From positions 1 through 32,515 of the forward strand of contig JAOADB010000001.1 of the NCBI GenBank assembly GCA_026417535.1: DNA of 32,515 bases, given 5' to 3'. Below, one piece after another: positions 18,421 to 26,996 of the stretch (the first letter of the stretch is position 1; every line of letters starts with the position of its first letter). The notes under the pieces were generated by a model that was given only the letters and a program-made list of their open reading frames with translations, searched no databases and was not told the origin of the DNA. The translations under genes and the position numbers were made by a program. Source of the DNA: Caldilineales bacterium. Lineage in GTDB: Bacteria; Chloroflexota; Anaerolineae; J102.

Positions 18421-18569
18421 ATTGGTTACTGGTTACTGGTTACTGGTTACTGGTTATTGGTTACTGGTTATTGATAACTAAGAAAACCGCATCTTTCAAC
18501 TTATTAAACCAACAACCAATACCTAGTAACCAATACCTAGTAACCAATAACCAGTTACCAATTACCAGC
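18421..18569. repeat. family B 7-nt repeat hairpin (CTGGTTA arm facing TAACCAR arm)
   Basis: Left arm of about seven CTGGTTA/TTGGTTA units (18424-18472), spacer, right arm accaata cctagta accaata cctagta accaata accagtt accaatt accag. Confidence 0.85.
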
Positions 18570-18678
18570 CAAGCTGGAATAACGGCGAAACAGCCGGCCA
18601 GTCGTTATCACTTTATCGTAATGACTCAAGCCGATGATAGCCCAGGTTCCGACAGGGCTCCATCACAGGCGGACGAAA

Positions 18679-18711
18679 GATGTCACGCAAAATGGCATCT
18701 TGCGCTACGTC
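18679..18711. repeat. family E palindromic repeat copy 4
   Basis: gatgtcacgcaaaatggcatcttgcgctacgtc. Confidence 0.75.
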
Positions 18712-18833
18712 TTGCGTCCGTCGTGCTGGCGAGCGGCCGCTGGCAGGAAGGGAAGCCCCATCCGGAACATAAGGCAGTGGGCCAAGTATTTACATTTTAT
18801 CACACAACTGCTCCGACGGGCCTCCTTTCACCT

Positions 18834-18892
18834 CCCATCGTCCATCGTCTAACCCATCGTCCATCATCCACCGTGCATCGTCTGACAATTGC
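18834..18892. repeat. family C 7-nt repeat (CCATCGT)
   Basis: ccatcgt ccatcgt ctaac ccatcgt ccatcat ccaccgt gcatcgt c. Confidence 0.75.
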
Positions 18893-18957
18893 GCGTCTTT
18901 TGCGCCTCCGTTATGATGAAGCCAACGCCCGTCCTTGCTCCCCTCAGGAGAAACCCC

Positions 18958-19644
18958 ATGAGCACACCCACCCGTCTTTGCGCCGCCACCACCAAGGCCG
19001 GCACGCCTTGCAAACGGCCTGCCCGCCCCGGTTCGGCCTATTGCGCCACCCACGCCGCACTGGAAACGGCTCCCGCCCCGCCCCAACCCGAAACCGTGGC
19101 CGAAGCCACCCCGCCTGCGCCGACGGCCCCAACCCCAGCAACGCCTTCGGCCGACGCCACCCAGGCCCTGCGTGAGCTAGCCCGCGAGCTCAACGAGTTG
19201 GCTGCCGAGCTGCAGCGGCTTGTGCCCGAGTACGCGGCTCCGCCTTTCTCACCCCAGGCCCTGCGCAACCTGCTCCATCACGGCCTGGAGCGGTTGGCAC
19301 CTGGTCAGCGTCTGCAAATCCTGGCCGACCTGCGGGCCAGTTTCGAGGGGACATCGCTGGAAGATTTCAAGGACGTCGAGACCTGGAAAGGGCTGTGGTA
19401 CACCCTCAACTACCTGGTCACGAGTGAGGCCGGTCGCCGCAAGGACTGGCTGATCGAACGGCTGCAGCGCCTGCCGGGCATTGGCACGGTGGCCGGCCTC
19501 AAGGAGATGCTGGCCGATACGCCGCCGGAAGAGTTCCTGAAACCCGAAACGTGGAAGGGCCTGTGGTTCATCGCCCACTACGAACTCCAAACCCAGGCGG
19601 CTGCCCTCAAGCGTCGCCTGCTCGGCGGCGAGAGCGGCGAGTAG
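18958..19644 (+). CDS. DUF5763-like zinc-motif protein with internal duplication
   Basis: CAATTKAGTPCKRPARPGSAYCATH; repeated LEDFKDVETWKGLWYTLNY / PEEFLKPETWKGLWFIAHY; AGGAG upstream of ATG. Confidence 0.7.
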   Translation: MSTPTRLCAATTKAGTPCKRPARPGSAYCATHAALETAPAPPQPETVAEATPPAPTAPTPATPSADATQALRELARELNELAAELQRLVPEYAAPPFSPQALRNLLHHGLERLAPGQRLQILADLRASFEGTSLEDFKDVETWKGLWYTLNYLVTSEAGRRKDWLIERLQRLPGIGTVAGLKEMLADTPPEEFLKPETWKGLWFIAHYELQTQAAALKRRLLGGESGE

Positions 19645-19718
19645 CCGGGCAGATCGATGGACGATGAATGGAAGCGTCCGTCGTCGTTTGTCTGCGGTTT
19701 CGGTGATTCGGCCTCAAT

Positions 19719-19765
19719 TCAGGACGGAAGACGAAGGATGAAAAATCGTCGTCCTTCGTCCTGTT
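19719..19765. repeat. family A repeat, facing arms
   Basis: aggacggaagacgaaggatgaaaaatcgtcgtccttcgtcct. Confidence 0.7.
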
Positions 19766-19813
19766 CTTATGCCGATGGGAGAACGAAAGCCCCATCGGAA
19801 CGGTGAAACCAGC

Positions 19814-20512
19814 ATGAACCAAGCACCCGACCCGGCCATCCTTGCCCTCATCCCTGCCTACAACGAAGCGGCCCACATCGGTGCGGTCGTCACGGCCACG
19901 CGGGGTTATCTGCCGGTGCTGGTGGTGGATGACGGTTCGACCGATGCCACGGCGGCAATAGCGACGGCGGCCGGCGCTATCGTGCTATCGCAACGACCCA
20001 ATCAAGGGAAGGGCGCGGCCTTGCGCCTGGGGTTTCGGCAAGCCTTGGCGACTGGTTACGAAGCCGTCATCACCCTGGATGCCGACGGTCAACACGCTCC
20101 CGACGACATCCCGCGTTTTCTGGAATGTTATCGCGTTACTCAGGCCGATTTGATCATCGGCGCCCGCGATTTCGGCCACATCCCACCGGTGCGCCGTCTA
20201 GCCAACATCCTGGGGCGTTTGTCGTTTTCCTGGGCCGTAGGGCAACCCATCCCCGACAACCAATCGGGCTATCGTCTGCTCAGCCGGCGCTTGCTGGAGC
20301 GCGCCCTGGCCGGCCGCGAAACGGGTTACGAGTTCGAGGTCGAGATGATCGTGCTGTGCCTGGAAGCCGGTTATCGCCTGGAGTGGGTTCCCATCCGCAC
20401 CATCTACGCCCACGAGACCAGCCACATCCGGCCGTTGCCTCACGTCATCCACTTCACCCGCTTGGTCTGGCAAACCCGGCGCCGGATGCGCCGCCGCGGT
20501 GATAACTGGTAA
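19814..20512 (+). CDS. family 2 glycosyltransferase (dolichol-phosphate mannosyltransferase-like)
   Basis: ILALIPAYNEAAHIGAVV, VLVVDDGSTDAT, VITLDADGQHAPDDIP, DNQSGYRLLSRR. Confidence 0.92.
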   Translation: MNQAPDPAILALIPAYNEAAHIGAVVTATRGYLPVLVVDDGSTDATAAIATAAGAIVLSQRPNQGKGAALRLGFRQALATGYEAVITLDADGQHAPDDIPRFLECYRVTQADLIIGARDFGHIPPVRRLANILGRLSFSWAVGQPIPDNQSGYRLLSRRLLERALAGRETGYEFEVEMIVLCLEAGYRLEWVPIRTIYAHETSHIRPLPHVIHFTRLVWQTRRRMRRRGDNW

Positions 20513-20537
20513 CTGGTAACCAGTTACCAGTTACTAG
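20500..20537. repeat. family B repeat hairpin (GGTAACT/AGTTACC)
   Basis: gataactggtaactggtaaccagttaccagttactagt; provides the TAA stop codon of the GT2 gene. Confidence 0.8.
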
Positions 20538-20605
20538 TCCCTCATTCACCCTCCAGCAGGCGAGCACTCGTGCCGGACCTGCGGGAGGGTAGGCCGCAAG
20601 GGTGC

Positions 20606-20995
20606 CTATTTGATCTCGGCCACGGCGCCTTCGGCTTCGAGCTTGGCTTTGGCCTCCATGGCCACTTCCTTGCTCACGCCTTCCAACAGGGTGGTCGGCA
20701 CGCCTTCGACCGCGTCCTTGGCCTCTTTCAGGCCCAGGTTGGTCAGCTGGCGCACGACTTTGATCACGGGGATCTTGTTGGGGCCGCTTTCCTTGAGGAT
20801 GACGCTGAATTCGGTCTGTTCCTCTACCGGTTCCGGCGCGGCCGCTGCGGCGGGGGCGCCGGGTAGCGGACCGGCTACGGCCACAGGCGCGGCGGCGGTG
20901 ACGCCCCAGCGCTCTTCCAGCATTTTCTTGAGTTGGGCAGCCTCGAGCAGGGTAAGCGAGCTCAGTTCCTGGTAAAGCTTTTCGAGATCGGCCAT
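20606..20995 (-). CDS. rplL: 50S ribosomal protein L7/L12
   Basis: [43 protein letters not shown]. Confidence 0.97.
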   Translation of the reverse strand: MADLEKLYQELSSLTLLEAAQLKKMLEERWGVTAAAPVAVAGPLPGAPAAAAAPEPVEEQTEFSVILKESGPNKIPVIKVVRQLTNLGLKEAKDAVEGVPTTLLEGVSKEVAMEAKAKLEAEGAVAEIK

Positions 20996-21064
20996 GGTAA
21001 AACGGACTCCTTGAGCAAAAGGGATGAGATGGCGAAAGGGAAACGGAGAAACGATAGGGGCAGA

Positions 21065-21607
21065 TCAGGCCGCCGCTGCCGCGCCGCCTTCTTTGTCTAT
21101 GCGGGCCTGCAGCAGGCCGATGAGATCGCGGTGCGGCGCGGTGATCATGCCGACCAGGGTGGTCAACGGCGCGGCCAGGGCGCCCAACAGCTGCGCCAGC
21201 TGCACCTCACGTGTGGGCAGATCGGCCAGGGCCACCGCGCCGGCGGCGTCGAGCACGGTTTGGCCCAACACGGCGCCGCGAATCGTGAAATTGTCGCCCA
21301 TTTCTTTGGCGAAATCCCGCAGCACCTTGGCGCCAGCGGCAATGTCATCGCCTAGAAAGGCAAAACCGACAGGGCCGACCATGGCCTGTTCCGGCACGGG
21401 ATGACCCGTTTCGGTCAGCGCCAGGGCCATGAGGGTCTTCTTGGCGACAACAAAGCGGGCATTGGCCGACCGCAGCGCCCGGCGCAGGTTCTGCAGCTGG
21501 GGCACGGTCAGCGCGCGATACTCGGCCACAACCACGGCCTGGCTTTTGGCGATCTGCTCTTTGTATTCGTTGAGCAGCTCTTGTTTGCGTTCACGGGTAA
21601 CGGGCAA
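21065..21607 (-). CDS. rplJ: 50S ribosomal protein L10
   Basis: MPVTRERKQELLNEYKEQIAKSQAVVVAEYRALTVPQLQNLRRALRSANARFVVAKKTL; immediately upstream of rplL. Confidence 0.96.
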   Translation of the reverse strand: MPVTRERKQELLNEYKEQIAKSQAVVVAEYRALTVPQLQNLRRALRSANARFVVAKKTLMALALTETGHPVPEQAMVGPVGFAFLGDDIAAGAKVLRDFAKEMGDNFTIRGAVLGQTVLDAAGAVALADLPTREVQLAQLLGALAAPLTTLVGMITAPHRDLIGLLQARIDKEGGAAAAA

Positions 21608-21659
21608 GGTGATTCACCTCCTGAGAGTGGGAGTTGGACGATGGAGTTCCATCATCTAT

Positions 21660-21800
21660 CGTCTAGAAAAAAACTGCCTTCGCGCCGAGGACGCGAAGGC
21701 AGGAAGAACGTCAGTTGACGCCCTTTCCTTCGTTGTCTCGGCAGGACATTAAGAGGGACTAGCCCTCACCTGCTGTCATCGACGCCGACAGGGCAAAAGG
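21660..21800 (-). ncRNA. ribosomal protein L10 leader (approximate bounds)
   Basis: Minus-strand GACAGCAGGTGAGGGCTAG...AATGTCCTGCCGAG, followed by a terminator hairpin, upstream of rplJ. Confidence 0.75.
21667..21702 (-). terminator. attenuator/terminator in the rplJ leader
   Basis: 11-bp arms CTGCCTTCGCG / CGCGAAGGCAG followed by TTTTTTT on the minus strand. Confidence 0.85.
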
Positions 21801-21856
21801 GTATCGGTTTGATGGGAACGTGGCTGGCGCGGAATGGGTCCGCAAGGATGGCCTTC

Positions 21857-22573
21857 TCAGGCCAGAGCGCGCAGCGCTGTCAGGGCGTTCACGTCCACCC
21901 GCAGCGAGGGGCTCATCGTGGTCGTCAAATAGGCCTTTTTGATGTAGGCGCCCTTGCTGGCGGCGGGCTTGTTGCGCAGAACCGAATCCACGGCCGCGCC
22001 CAGATTGTGGAGCAACGCCTCGGTCTCGAAGCTGCGCTTGCCGAAGGGGATGTGGATGTTGGCGGTTTTGTCCACGCGATACTCGACGCGACCTTTGCGG
22101 GCCTCCTCGATGACGCGCTTGATCTCGGTGGGCTGGACGACCGTGCCGCTCTTAGGGCTGGGCATCAACCCACGCGGGCCGAGGATACGACCCAGGCGGC
22201 CGACCTTGCCCATGACTGCCGGCACGGCAATCGCCATGTCGAAATCGAGCCAGCCACCCTGAATCTGGGCGATGAGGTCATCCAGACCAACGTAGTCGGC
22301 GCCGGCCTCGCGGGCCATTTCGGCCGCTTCGGTGTCGGCAAAAACGAGAATACGCACCGTCTTGCCCATACCGCGGGGCATGACGACGACCCCACGCACC
22401 ATCTGATCGGCATGTCGCGGGTCCACGCCCATGCGCAGATGGAGCTCGAAGGTCTCATCGAAACGCGCGGGCGCGTTGGCTTTCAGCCATTCGAGGGCTT
22501 CCTGGGGCTGGTAAATTTTGGTGCTATCGAGTTGAGCTTTGAGCGAGCGATACTTTTTGCCGTGTTTGGGCAT
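21857..22573 (-). CDS. rplA: 50S ribosomal protein L1
   Basis: MPKHGKKYRSLKAQLDSTKIYQPQEALEWLK...GRILGPRGLMPSPKSGTV. Confidence 0.97.
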   Translation of the reverse strand: MPKHGKKYRSLKAQLDSTKIYQPQEALEWLKANAPARFDETFELHLRMGVDPRHADQMVRGVVVMPRGMGKTVRILVFADTEAAEMAREAGADYVGLDDLIAQIQGGWLDFDMAIAVPAVMGKVGRLGRILGPRGLMPSPKSGTVVQPTEIKRVIEEARKGRVEYRVDKTANIHIPFGKRSFETEALLHNLGAAVDSVLRNKPAASKGAYIKKAYLTTTMSPSLRVDVNALTALRALA

Positions 22574-22664
22574 GATTCACACTCCTGTGGTGCTGGCGGA
22601 CCGAAGAGGTCCTCCCACATCAAGATGGATGTAACTTATTCAGCTTACCGTTTTCATCTTCCGA

Positions 22665-22800
22665 ATGGGTCGCCGTTGCCGCCATTGGGCTCGAAGGACG
22701 AAAGACGAACGAGGGAAGGCGACGTTTTTCCTCTTTCGTCTTCCGTCTTCCGTCTCTTCGACATGGGGCAAGGTCGGGAACGGGCCCATTACGGACATCG
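22665..22800. repeat. family A repeat inside a larger imperfect inverted module
   Basis: Purine arm gaaggacgaaagacgaacgaggg and pyrimidine arm cctctttcgtcttccgtcttccgtct; outer arms resemble those at 11641-11775. Confidence 0.7.
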
Positions 22801-22826
22801 GCCGATTATAGGCCGATCAAAACGGG

Positions 22827-23255
22827 TCAGTCTTCGACGATTTCGAGGCCCATGCTGCGGGCGCTACCCTCGATCTGGCGCATGGCGCCCTCGATGTCGA
22901 GAGCATTCAGGTCTTTCATCTTGATTTCGGCAATCTCGCGAATCTGAGAACGTTTGATCTTACCGGCTTTTTCCCGGCGCGAGTTGCCGGAACCCTTGGC
23001 GATACCTGCCGCTTTGCGCAGCAGGTCGGCCACCGGCGGCGTCTTGGTCACAAACGTGAACGAGCCGTCCGTGTAGATGGTGATTTCGGCCGGGATGATG
23101 CTCCCTGCCTGGGCAGCGGTGCGGGCGTTGTATTCCTTGCAAAAACCGACGATGTTGACGCCATGCTGACCCAGGGCAGGACCTACCGGCGGCGCGGGGG
23201 TGGCTTTACCGGCCGGAAGTTGCAGAGTAACGATTGCTTTGATTTTCTTGGCCAT
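22827..23255 (-). CDS. rplK: 50S ribosomal protein L11
   Basis: [46 protein letters not shown]. Confidence 0.97.
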   Translation of the reverse strand: MAKKIKAIVTLQLPAGKATPAPPVGPALGQHGVNIVGFCKEYNARTAAQAGSIIPAEITIYTDGSFTFVTKTPPVADLLRKAAGIAKGSGNSRREKAGKIKRSQIREIAEIKMKDLNALDIEGAMRQIEGSARSMGLEIVED

Positions 23256-23349
23256 ACCGGACTCAAAAAAGCGGAGATGTTGGGGAGAAAACGAAAAAAG
23301 CGACGCGCCGAGGCGAAACCTGCCCTCATCGCTCTGCAACCAGAGCGTT

Positions 23350-23949
23350 TCAGACCTTTTGCAATTGCAGGAAGTCCACCTCGACCGGCGTGTCCCGGCC
23401 GAAAATGCTGACGAGGATGCGCGCCTTGCCGCGGTCGAGGTCAATGCCATCCACCACGCCGTGGAACTCGGCAAAAGGCCCCTCGGTGATCCGCACGCGT
23501 TCGCCGACCTTAAAGTCAATCTGGACCCGCGGCGCCTCGGCTTCGATGCGCCGCATGATGCGCTCGACCTCTTCATCGGAAAGGGGCGTCGGTTGATTAC
23601 CGATACCCACGAAGCCGGTGACGCCGGGCGTGTTGCGCACGACATACCAGCTCTCATCGTCCAGGATCATCTGTACCAGGATATAGCCGGGGAAGACGCG
23701 TCGTTCGACCACGCGACGCTGCCCCTCTTTCAGTTCGATTTGCTCTTCCGTGGGCACGATCACCTGGAAGATTTTGTGCCCCACGTGCATGGACTCGATG
23801 CGATGTTCCAGGTTCTTTTTGACCTTGTTTTCCATGCCCGAGTACGAGTGGACCACGTACCAGGCGCGCGCGTCCTTCGGCTCCTGCTTCTGCTCAGGGG
23901 CCGCGGCGATGTCTTCGGTTTCGGGACGGAGTTCGGGGCGCTCGGGCAC
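23350..23949 (-). CDS. nusG: transcription termination/antitermination protein NusG
   Basis: [68 protein letters not shown]. Confidence 0.97.
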   Translation of the reverse strand: MPERPELRPETEDIAAAPEQKQEPKDARAWYVVHSYSGMENKVKKNLEHRIESMHVGHKIFQVIVPTEEQIELKEGQRRVVERRVFPGYILVQMILDDESWYVVRNTPGVTGFVGIGNQPTPLSDEEVERIMRRIEAEAPRVQIDFKVGERVRITEGPFAEFHGVVDGIDLDRGKARILVSIFGRDTPVEVDFLQLQKV

Positions 23950-23985
23950 GGTGCTTTCCGTTCGGTCGAAGGATGTGGCGAAGGA

Positions 23986-24207
23986 TTACAGTCGCAACAG
24001 CAACTCGATCAGTTGGGAACCGATGGCGTCGGCCACACCCAAGATGACGGCCATGATGGCTGTCACGACGAGGACGATGCCGCTCAGACGCAGCCACTCC
24101 TCGCGGGTGGGCCAGGTGACCTTGGCCAGTTCGGCGCGGGTCTCGCGCAGGTAGCGCGTGACGGGGGTGAGAGGTGACCTGGAAGTCGTGGCCTCGTTAT
24201 CGGCCAT
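23986..24207 (-). CDS. secE: preprotein translocase subunit SecE
   Basis: Short protein with YLRETRAELAKVTWPTREEWLRLSGIVLVV; position next to nusG. Confidence 0.93.
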   Translation of the reverse strand: MADNEATTSRSPLTPVTRYLRETRAELAKVTWPTREEWLRLSGIVLVVTAIMAVILGVADAIGSQLIELLLRL

Positions 24208-24283
24208 GAGGGGAAAAACTCCTGGCGTAAGGGATGAAAAGGCAGAATGGTCGCCAAAGGGCTTGGTGAAACAGGCCCTCTAC

Positions 24284-24327
24284 GTTTCAAGACACCGTCC
24301 CCGTTACGGAGAGCGGTGTCTTGAAAC
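24284..24327. repeat. 14-bp perfect inverted repeat GTTTCAAGACACCG/CGGTGTCTTGAAAC
   Basis: Arms at 24284-24297 and 24314-24327; between secE and tRNA-Trp; no U-tract. Confidence 0.75.
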
Positions 24328-24332
24328 AGGAC

Positions 24333-24403
<71 letters not shown>

Positions 24404-24438
24404 ACGAGGAGCAGTGCTCGGCGATGTATTAGGATAGC

Positions 24439-24606
24439 CTATTTGGTCTCGCGATGCAAGCGGTGAGACCGACAACGCGGACAATACTTGCGCAGCTCCA
24501 GACGACCGGTCTGGTTGCGGCGATTTTTGCTGGTAATGTAGTTGCGTTCCTTGCACTCGGTGCAGGCAAGGATGATGTGTACGCGATTCGCACCTTTTTT
24601 GGCCAC
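24439..24606 (-). CDS. rpmG: 50S ribosomal protein L33
   Basis: GTG-start ORF absent from the ORF track: [55 protein letters not shown]. Confidence 0.95.
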   Translation of the reverse strand: MAKKGANRVHIILACTECKERNYITSKNRRNQTGRLELRKYCPRCRSHRLHRETK

Positions 24607-24654
24607 GGTTTACAGGACTCCGTTGGGAATGGCGTCGCAGGCGACGATTGGCAG

Positions 24655-24686
24655 GGAAAAGGGGAGCAGACCGCAGTCTGCTCCCC
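24655..24686 (-). terminator. Rho-independent terminator downstream of tuf
   Basis: GGGGAGCAGAC-tgcg-GTCTGCTCCCC followed by TTTTCCC on the minus strand. Confidence 0.75.
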
Positions 24687-24716
24687 GACGAATAGACAGC
24701 CTTGAGAGACCGGTGG

Positions 24717-25916
24717 TTATTCCAGGATTTTGGTGATGACGCCAGCGCCGACGGTGCGACCGCCCTCGCGGATGGCAAAGCGAGAGCCGGCCTCCAGCGC
24801 CACGGGCACGATCAGGTCCACCTCGAAGGTCACGTTGTCTCCGGGCATGACCATCTCGACACCCGGCGGCAGCTTCACCGAGCCCGTCACGTCCATCGTC
24901 CGAATGTAGAACTGCGGCCGATAGCCGTTGAAGAAGGGCGTGTGCCGACCACCCTCCTCCTTCTTCAGCACGTACACCTCGGCCAAAAACTTCGTGTGCG
25001 GCGTGATGCTGCCCGGCTTCGCCAACACCTGGCCGCGCTCCACCTCGTCGCGGTCCACCCCGCGCAGCAGCACACCCACGTTCTCGCCGGCCTCGGCGTA
25101 ATCGAGGGTCTTGCGGAACATCTCCAGGCTCGTCGCCACCACCTTCCGGGTGGGTCGCAGCCCCACGATCTCGACCTCACTCATGGGGGTGATGCGGCCG
25201 CGCTCGACACGACCCGTCACCACCGTGCCACGACCCTTGATCGAGAACACGTCCTCGATGGGCATCAGGAAGGGCTTGTCCACCTCCCGCACGGGGATGG
25301 GGATGTACTCGTCAACGACCCGCATCAGCTCCCAAATGCAGGCGTATTCGGGCGCATTCGGGTCGGTGGAGGTGCTCATCAGGGCATTCAGGGCGCTCCC
25401 GCGCACGATGGGCGTTTCATCACCGGGGAAGCCGTAGTTGTCCAGAAGCTCGCGCAGTTCGAGTTCGACCAACTCCAGCAGTTCCGGGTCGTCCATCATG
25501 TCCACCTTGTTCAGGAACACGACCATGGCCGGAACTTCCACCTGGCGAGCCAGGAGGACGTGCTCACGGGTCTGGGGCATGGGGCCTTCCGGCGCCGCCA
25601 CGACAAGGATGGCGCCGTCCATTTGGGCAGCCCCGGTGATCATGTTCTTGATGTAGTCGGCGTGACCGGGGCAGTCCACATGGGCGTAGTGGCGCTTCTC
25701 CGTCTCGTACTCGACGTGGGAGATGGCGATGGTGATGCCGCGGGCGCGCTCTTCGGGGGCGTTGTCAATGGAATCGAAGGGCCGAAACTGCGCCAGACCT
25801 TTGAGGGAGAGGACCTTGGTGATGGCGGCGGTCAGGGTCGTCTTGCCGTGGTCAATGTGGCCGATGGTGCCCACGTTGACGTGGGGCTTCTTGCGCTCAT
25901 AGACGGGCTTGGACAT
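24717..25916 (-). CDS. tuf: elongation factor Tu
   Basis: [55 protein letters not shown]. Confidence 0.98.
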   Translation of the reverse strand: MSKPVYERKKPHVNVGTIGHIDHGKTTLTAAITKVLSLKGLAQFRPFDSIDNAPEERARGITIAISHVEYETEKRHYAHVDCPGHADYIKNMITGAAQMDGAILVVAAPEGPMPQTREHVLLARQVEVPAMVVFLNKVDMMDDPELLELVELELRELLDNYGFPGDETPIVRGSALNALMSTSTDPNAPEYACIWELMRVVDEYIPIPVREVDKPFLMPIEDVFSIKGRGTVVTGRVERGRITPMSEVEIVGLRPTRKVVATSLEMFRKTLDYAEAGENVGVLLRGVDRDEVERGQVLAKPGSITPHTKFLAEVYVLKKEEGGRHTPFFNGYRPQFYIRTMDVTGSVKLPPGVEMVMPGDNVTFEVDLIVPVALEAGSRFAIREGGRTVGAGVITKILE

Positions 25917-25971
25917 GCGTTGCTACTCCTGAAGTCTGCTTTGAGGATACAAAACAGTAACAGGCCTTTGG

Positions 25972-26009
25972 CGTTTTTTGGCCGCCCGTGGAAGGGCGGC
26001 CAAAAAACG
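25972..26009. other. 16-bp perfect hairpin between tRNA-Thr and tuf
   Basis: cgttttttggccgccc-gtggaa-gggcggccaaaaaacg; T-run precedes and A-run follows on both strands. Confidence 0.85.
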
Positions 26010-26028
26010 GAAACCGTATTCAGGATGG

Positions 26029-26101
<73 letters not shown>

Positions 26102-26147
26102 AAGAGAAGCGAGAGCGCAGGGGGCTAACCACCTGAGTTCTCGGAAG

Positions 26148-26233
26148 TGGGCCGGGCAGGACTCGAACCTGCGAAGGCGCTATCGCCAGCGGATTTACAG
26201 TCCGCACCCTTTGCCGCTCGGGACACCGACCCA
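26148..26233 (-). tRNA. tRNA-Tyr (GTA)
   Basis: Minus-strand cloverleaf with long variable arm; anticodon loop CTGTAAA, anticodon GTA. Confidence 0.96.
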
Positions 26234-26307
26234 ATTGCAGATTATAGCAGAACAGGCCGGAATAGGCAACATCCGGACGGCCGTTTGTAAAGGGTTCGGC
26301 GCCAAAA

Positions 26308-26379
26308 GCCGACGAAGGGACTCGAACCCATAACCCGCGGTTTACAAAACCGCTGCTCTGCCGGTTGAGCTACGTCGGC
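26308..26379 (-). tRNA. tRNA-Thr (TGT)
   Basis: Minus strand GCCGACGTAGCTCAACCGGCAGAGCAGCGGTTTTGTAAACCGCGGGTTATGGGTTCGAGTCCCTTCGTCGGC; anticodon TGT. Confidence 0.96.
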
Positions 26380-26399
26380 TGGCGTAGTATCAACCGTTT

Positions 26400-26428
26400 A
26401 TTTTAGCCGGATCGAGTCAAAGCGTCAA
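26400..26428 (-). promoter_or_regulatory. sigma70-type promoter of the tRNA-tuf transcription unit
   Basis: On minus strand TTGACG-17 bp-TAAAAT, just upstream of tRNA-Thr(TGT). Confidence 0.7.
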
Positions 26429-26507
26429 AAAACCTGAAGCACGAATGGGGAATGTTGCACCGCACCCCGGCCGATGATAGACTTGCGCCTGACTTCTCTA
26501 TCCGCGT

Positions 26508-26996
26508 ATGACCGCTTTCGTCCCTCCCCATCGCCACGATCCCAACCCCTTTCCGCCTTCCGACGATCCCACCTTCACCCTCGAACAGCCTGACGGCAGC
26601 GCCGTCCGGCTGACGGTGGCCGATCTCCGCGCCTTGCCCGCCGTGACCGTGCCCAATTGCTACATCGTCAGCACCGGCCACGGCACGTCTGGGCCTTTTA
26701 CCTTCGGCGGCGTCCTGGTACGGGACCTATTGGCAGCCTATCTCCCTGCCGAGATGCCCTGGTCGGCCGTCGTCGTCCTCAGCGGCGATGGATTTGGCAC
26801 GCGGCTATCCGCGGCCGAAGTGCAAGCGGAACCGGTCCTGCTGGCCTATACGGTTGACGGCCGGCCGCTGACCCGTCGGGAGGGGCTGGTGCGGTTGATC
26901 GTGCCCGGCGAAACCGACGATGCCCTCAAGCAGGTCAAATGGGTGGAAAGGGTGATGGTGATTACAGAATTCGCGCGAGATCGCGCAGGGCCATGA
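26508..26996 (+). CDS. small molybdopterin-binding-domain (sulfite oxidase-like) protein
   Basis: TFTLEQPDGSAVRLTVADLRALPAVTVPNCYIVSTGHGTSGPFTFGGVLVRDLL...VVVLSGDGFGTRLS...LIVPGETDDALKQVKWVERV resembles the oxidoreductase molybdopterin-binding domain. Confidence 0.75.
   Translation: MTAFVPPHRHDPNPFPPSDDPTFTLEQPDGSAVRLTVADLRALPAVTVPNCYIVSTGHGTSGPFTFGGVLVRDLLAAYLPAEMPWSAVVVLSGDGFGTRLSAAEVQAEPVLLAYTVDGRPLTRREGLVRLIVPGETDDALKQVKWVERVMVITEFARDRAGP

Noticed and set aside
18421-18569. CRISPR array
   Set aside because: Units are 7 nt without unique spacers, and the two arms run in opposite orientation; no cas genes nearby.
25972-26009. Intrinsic terminator between tRNA-Thr and tuf
   Set aside because: The run after the stem is A, not U, on either strand.
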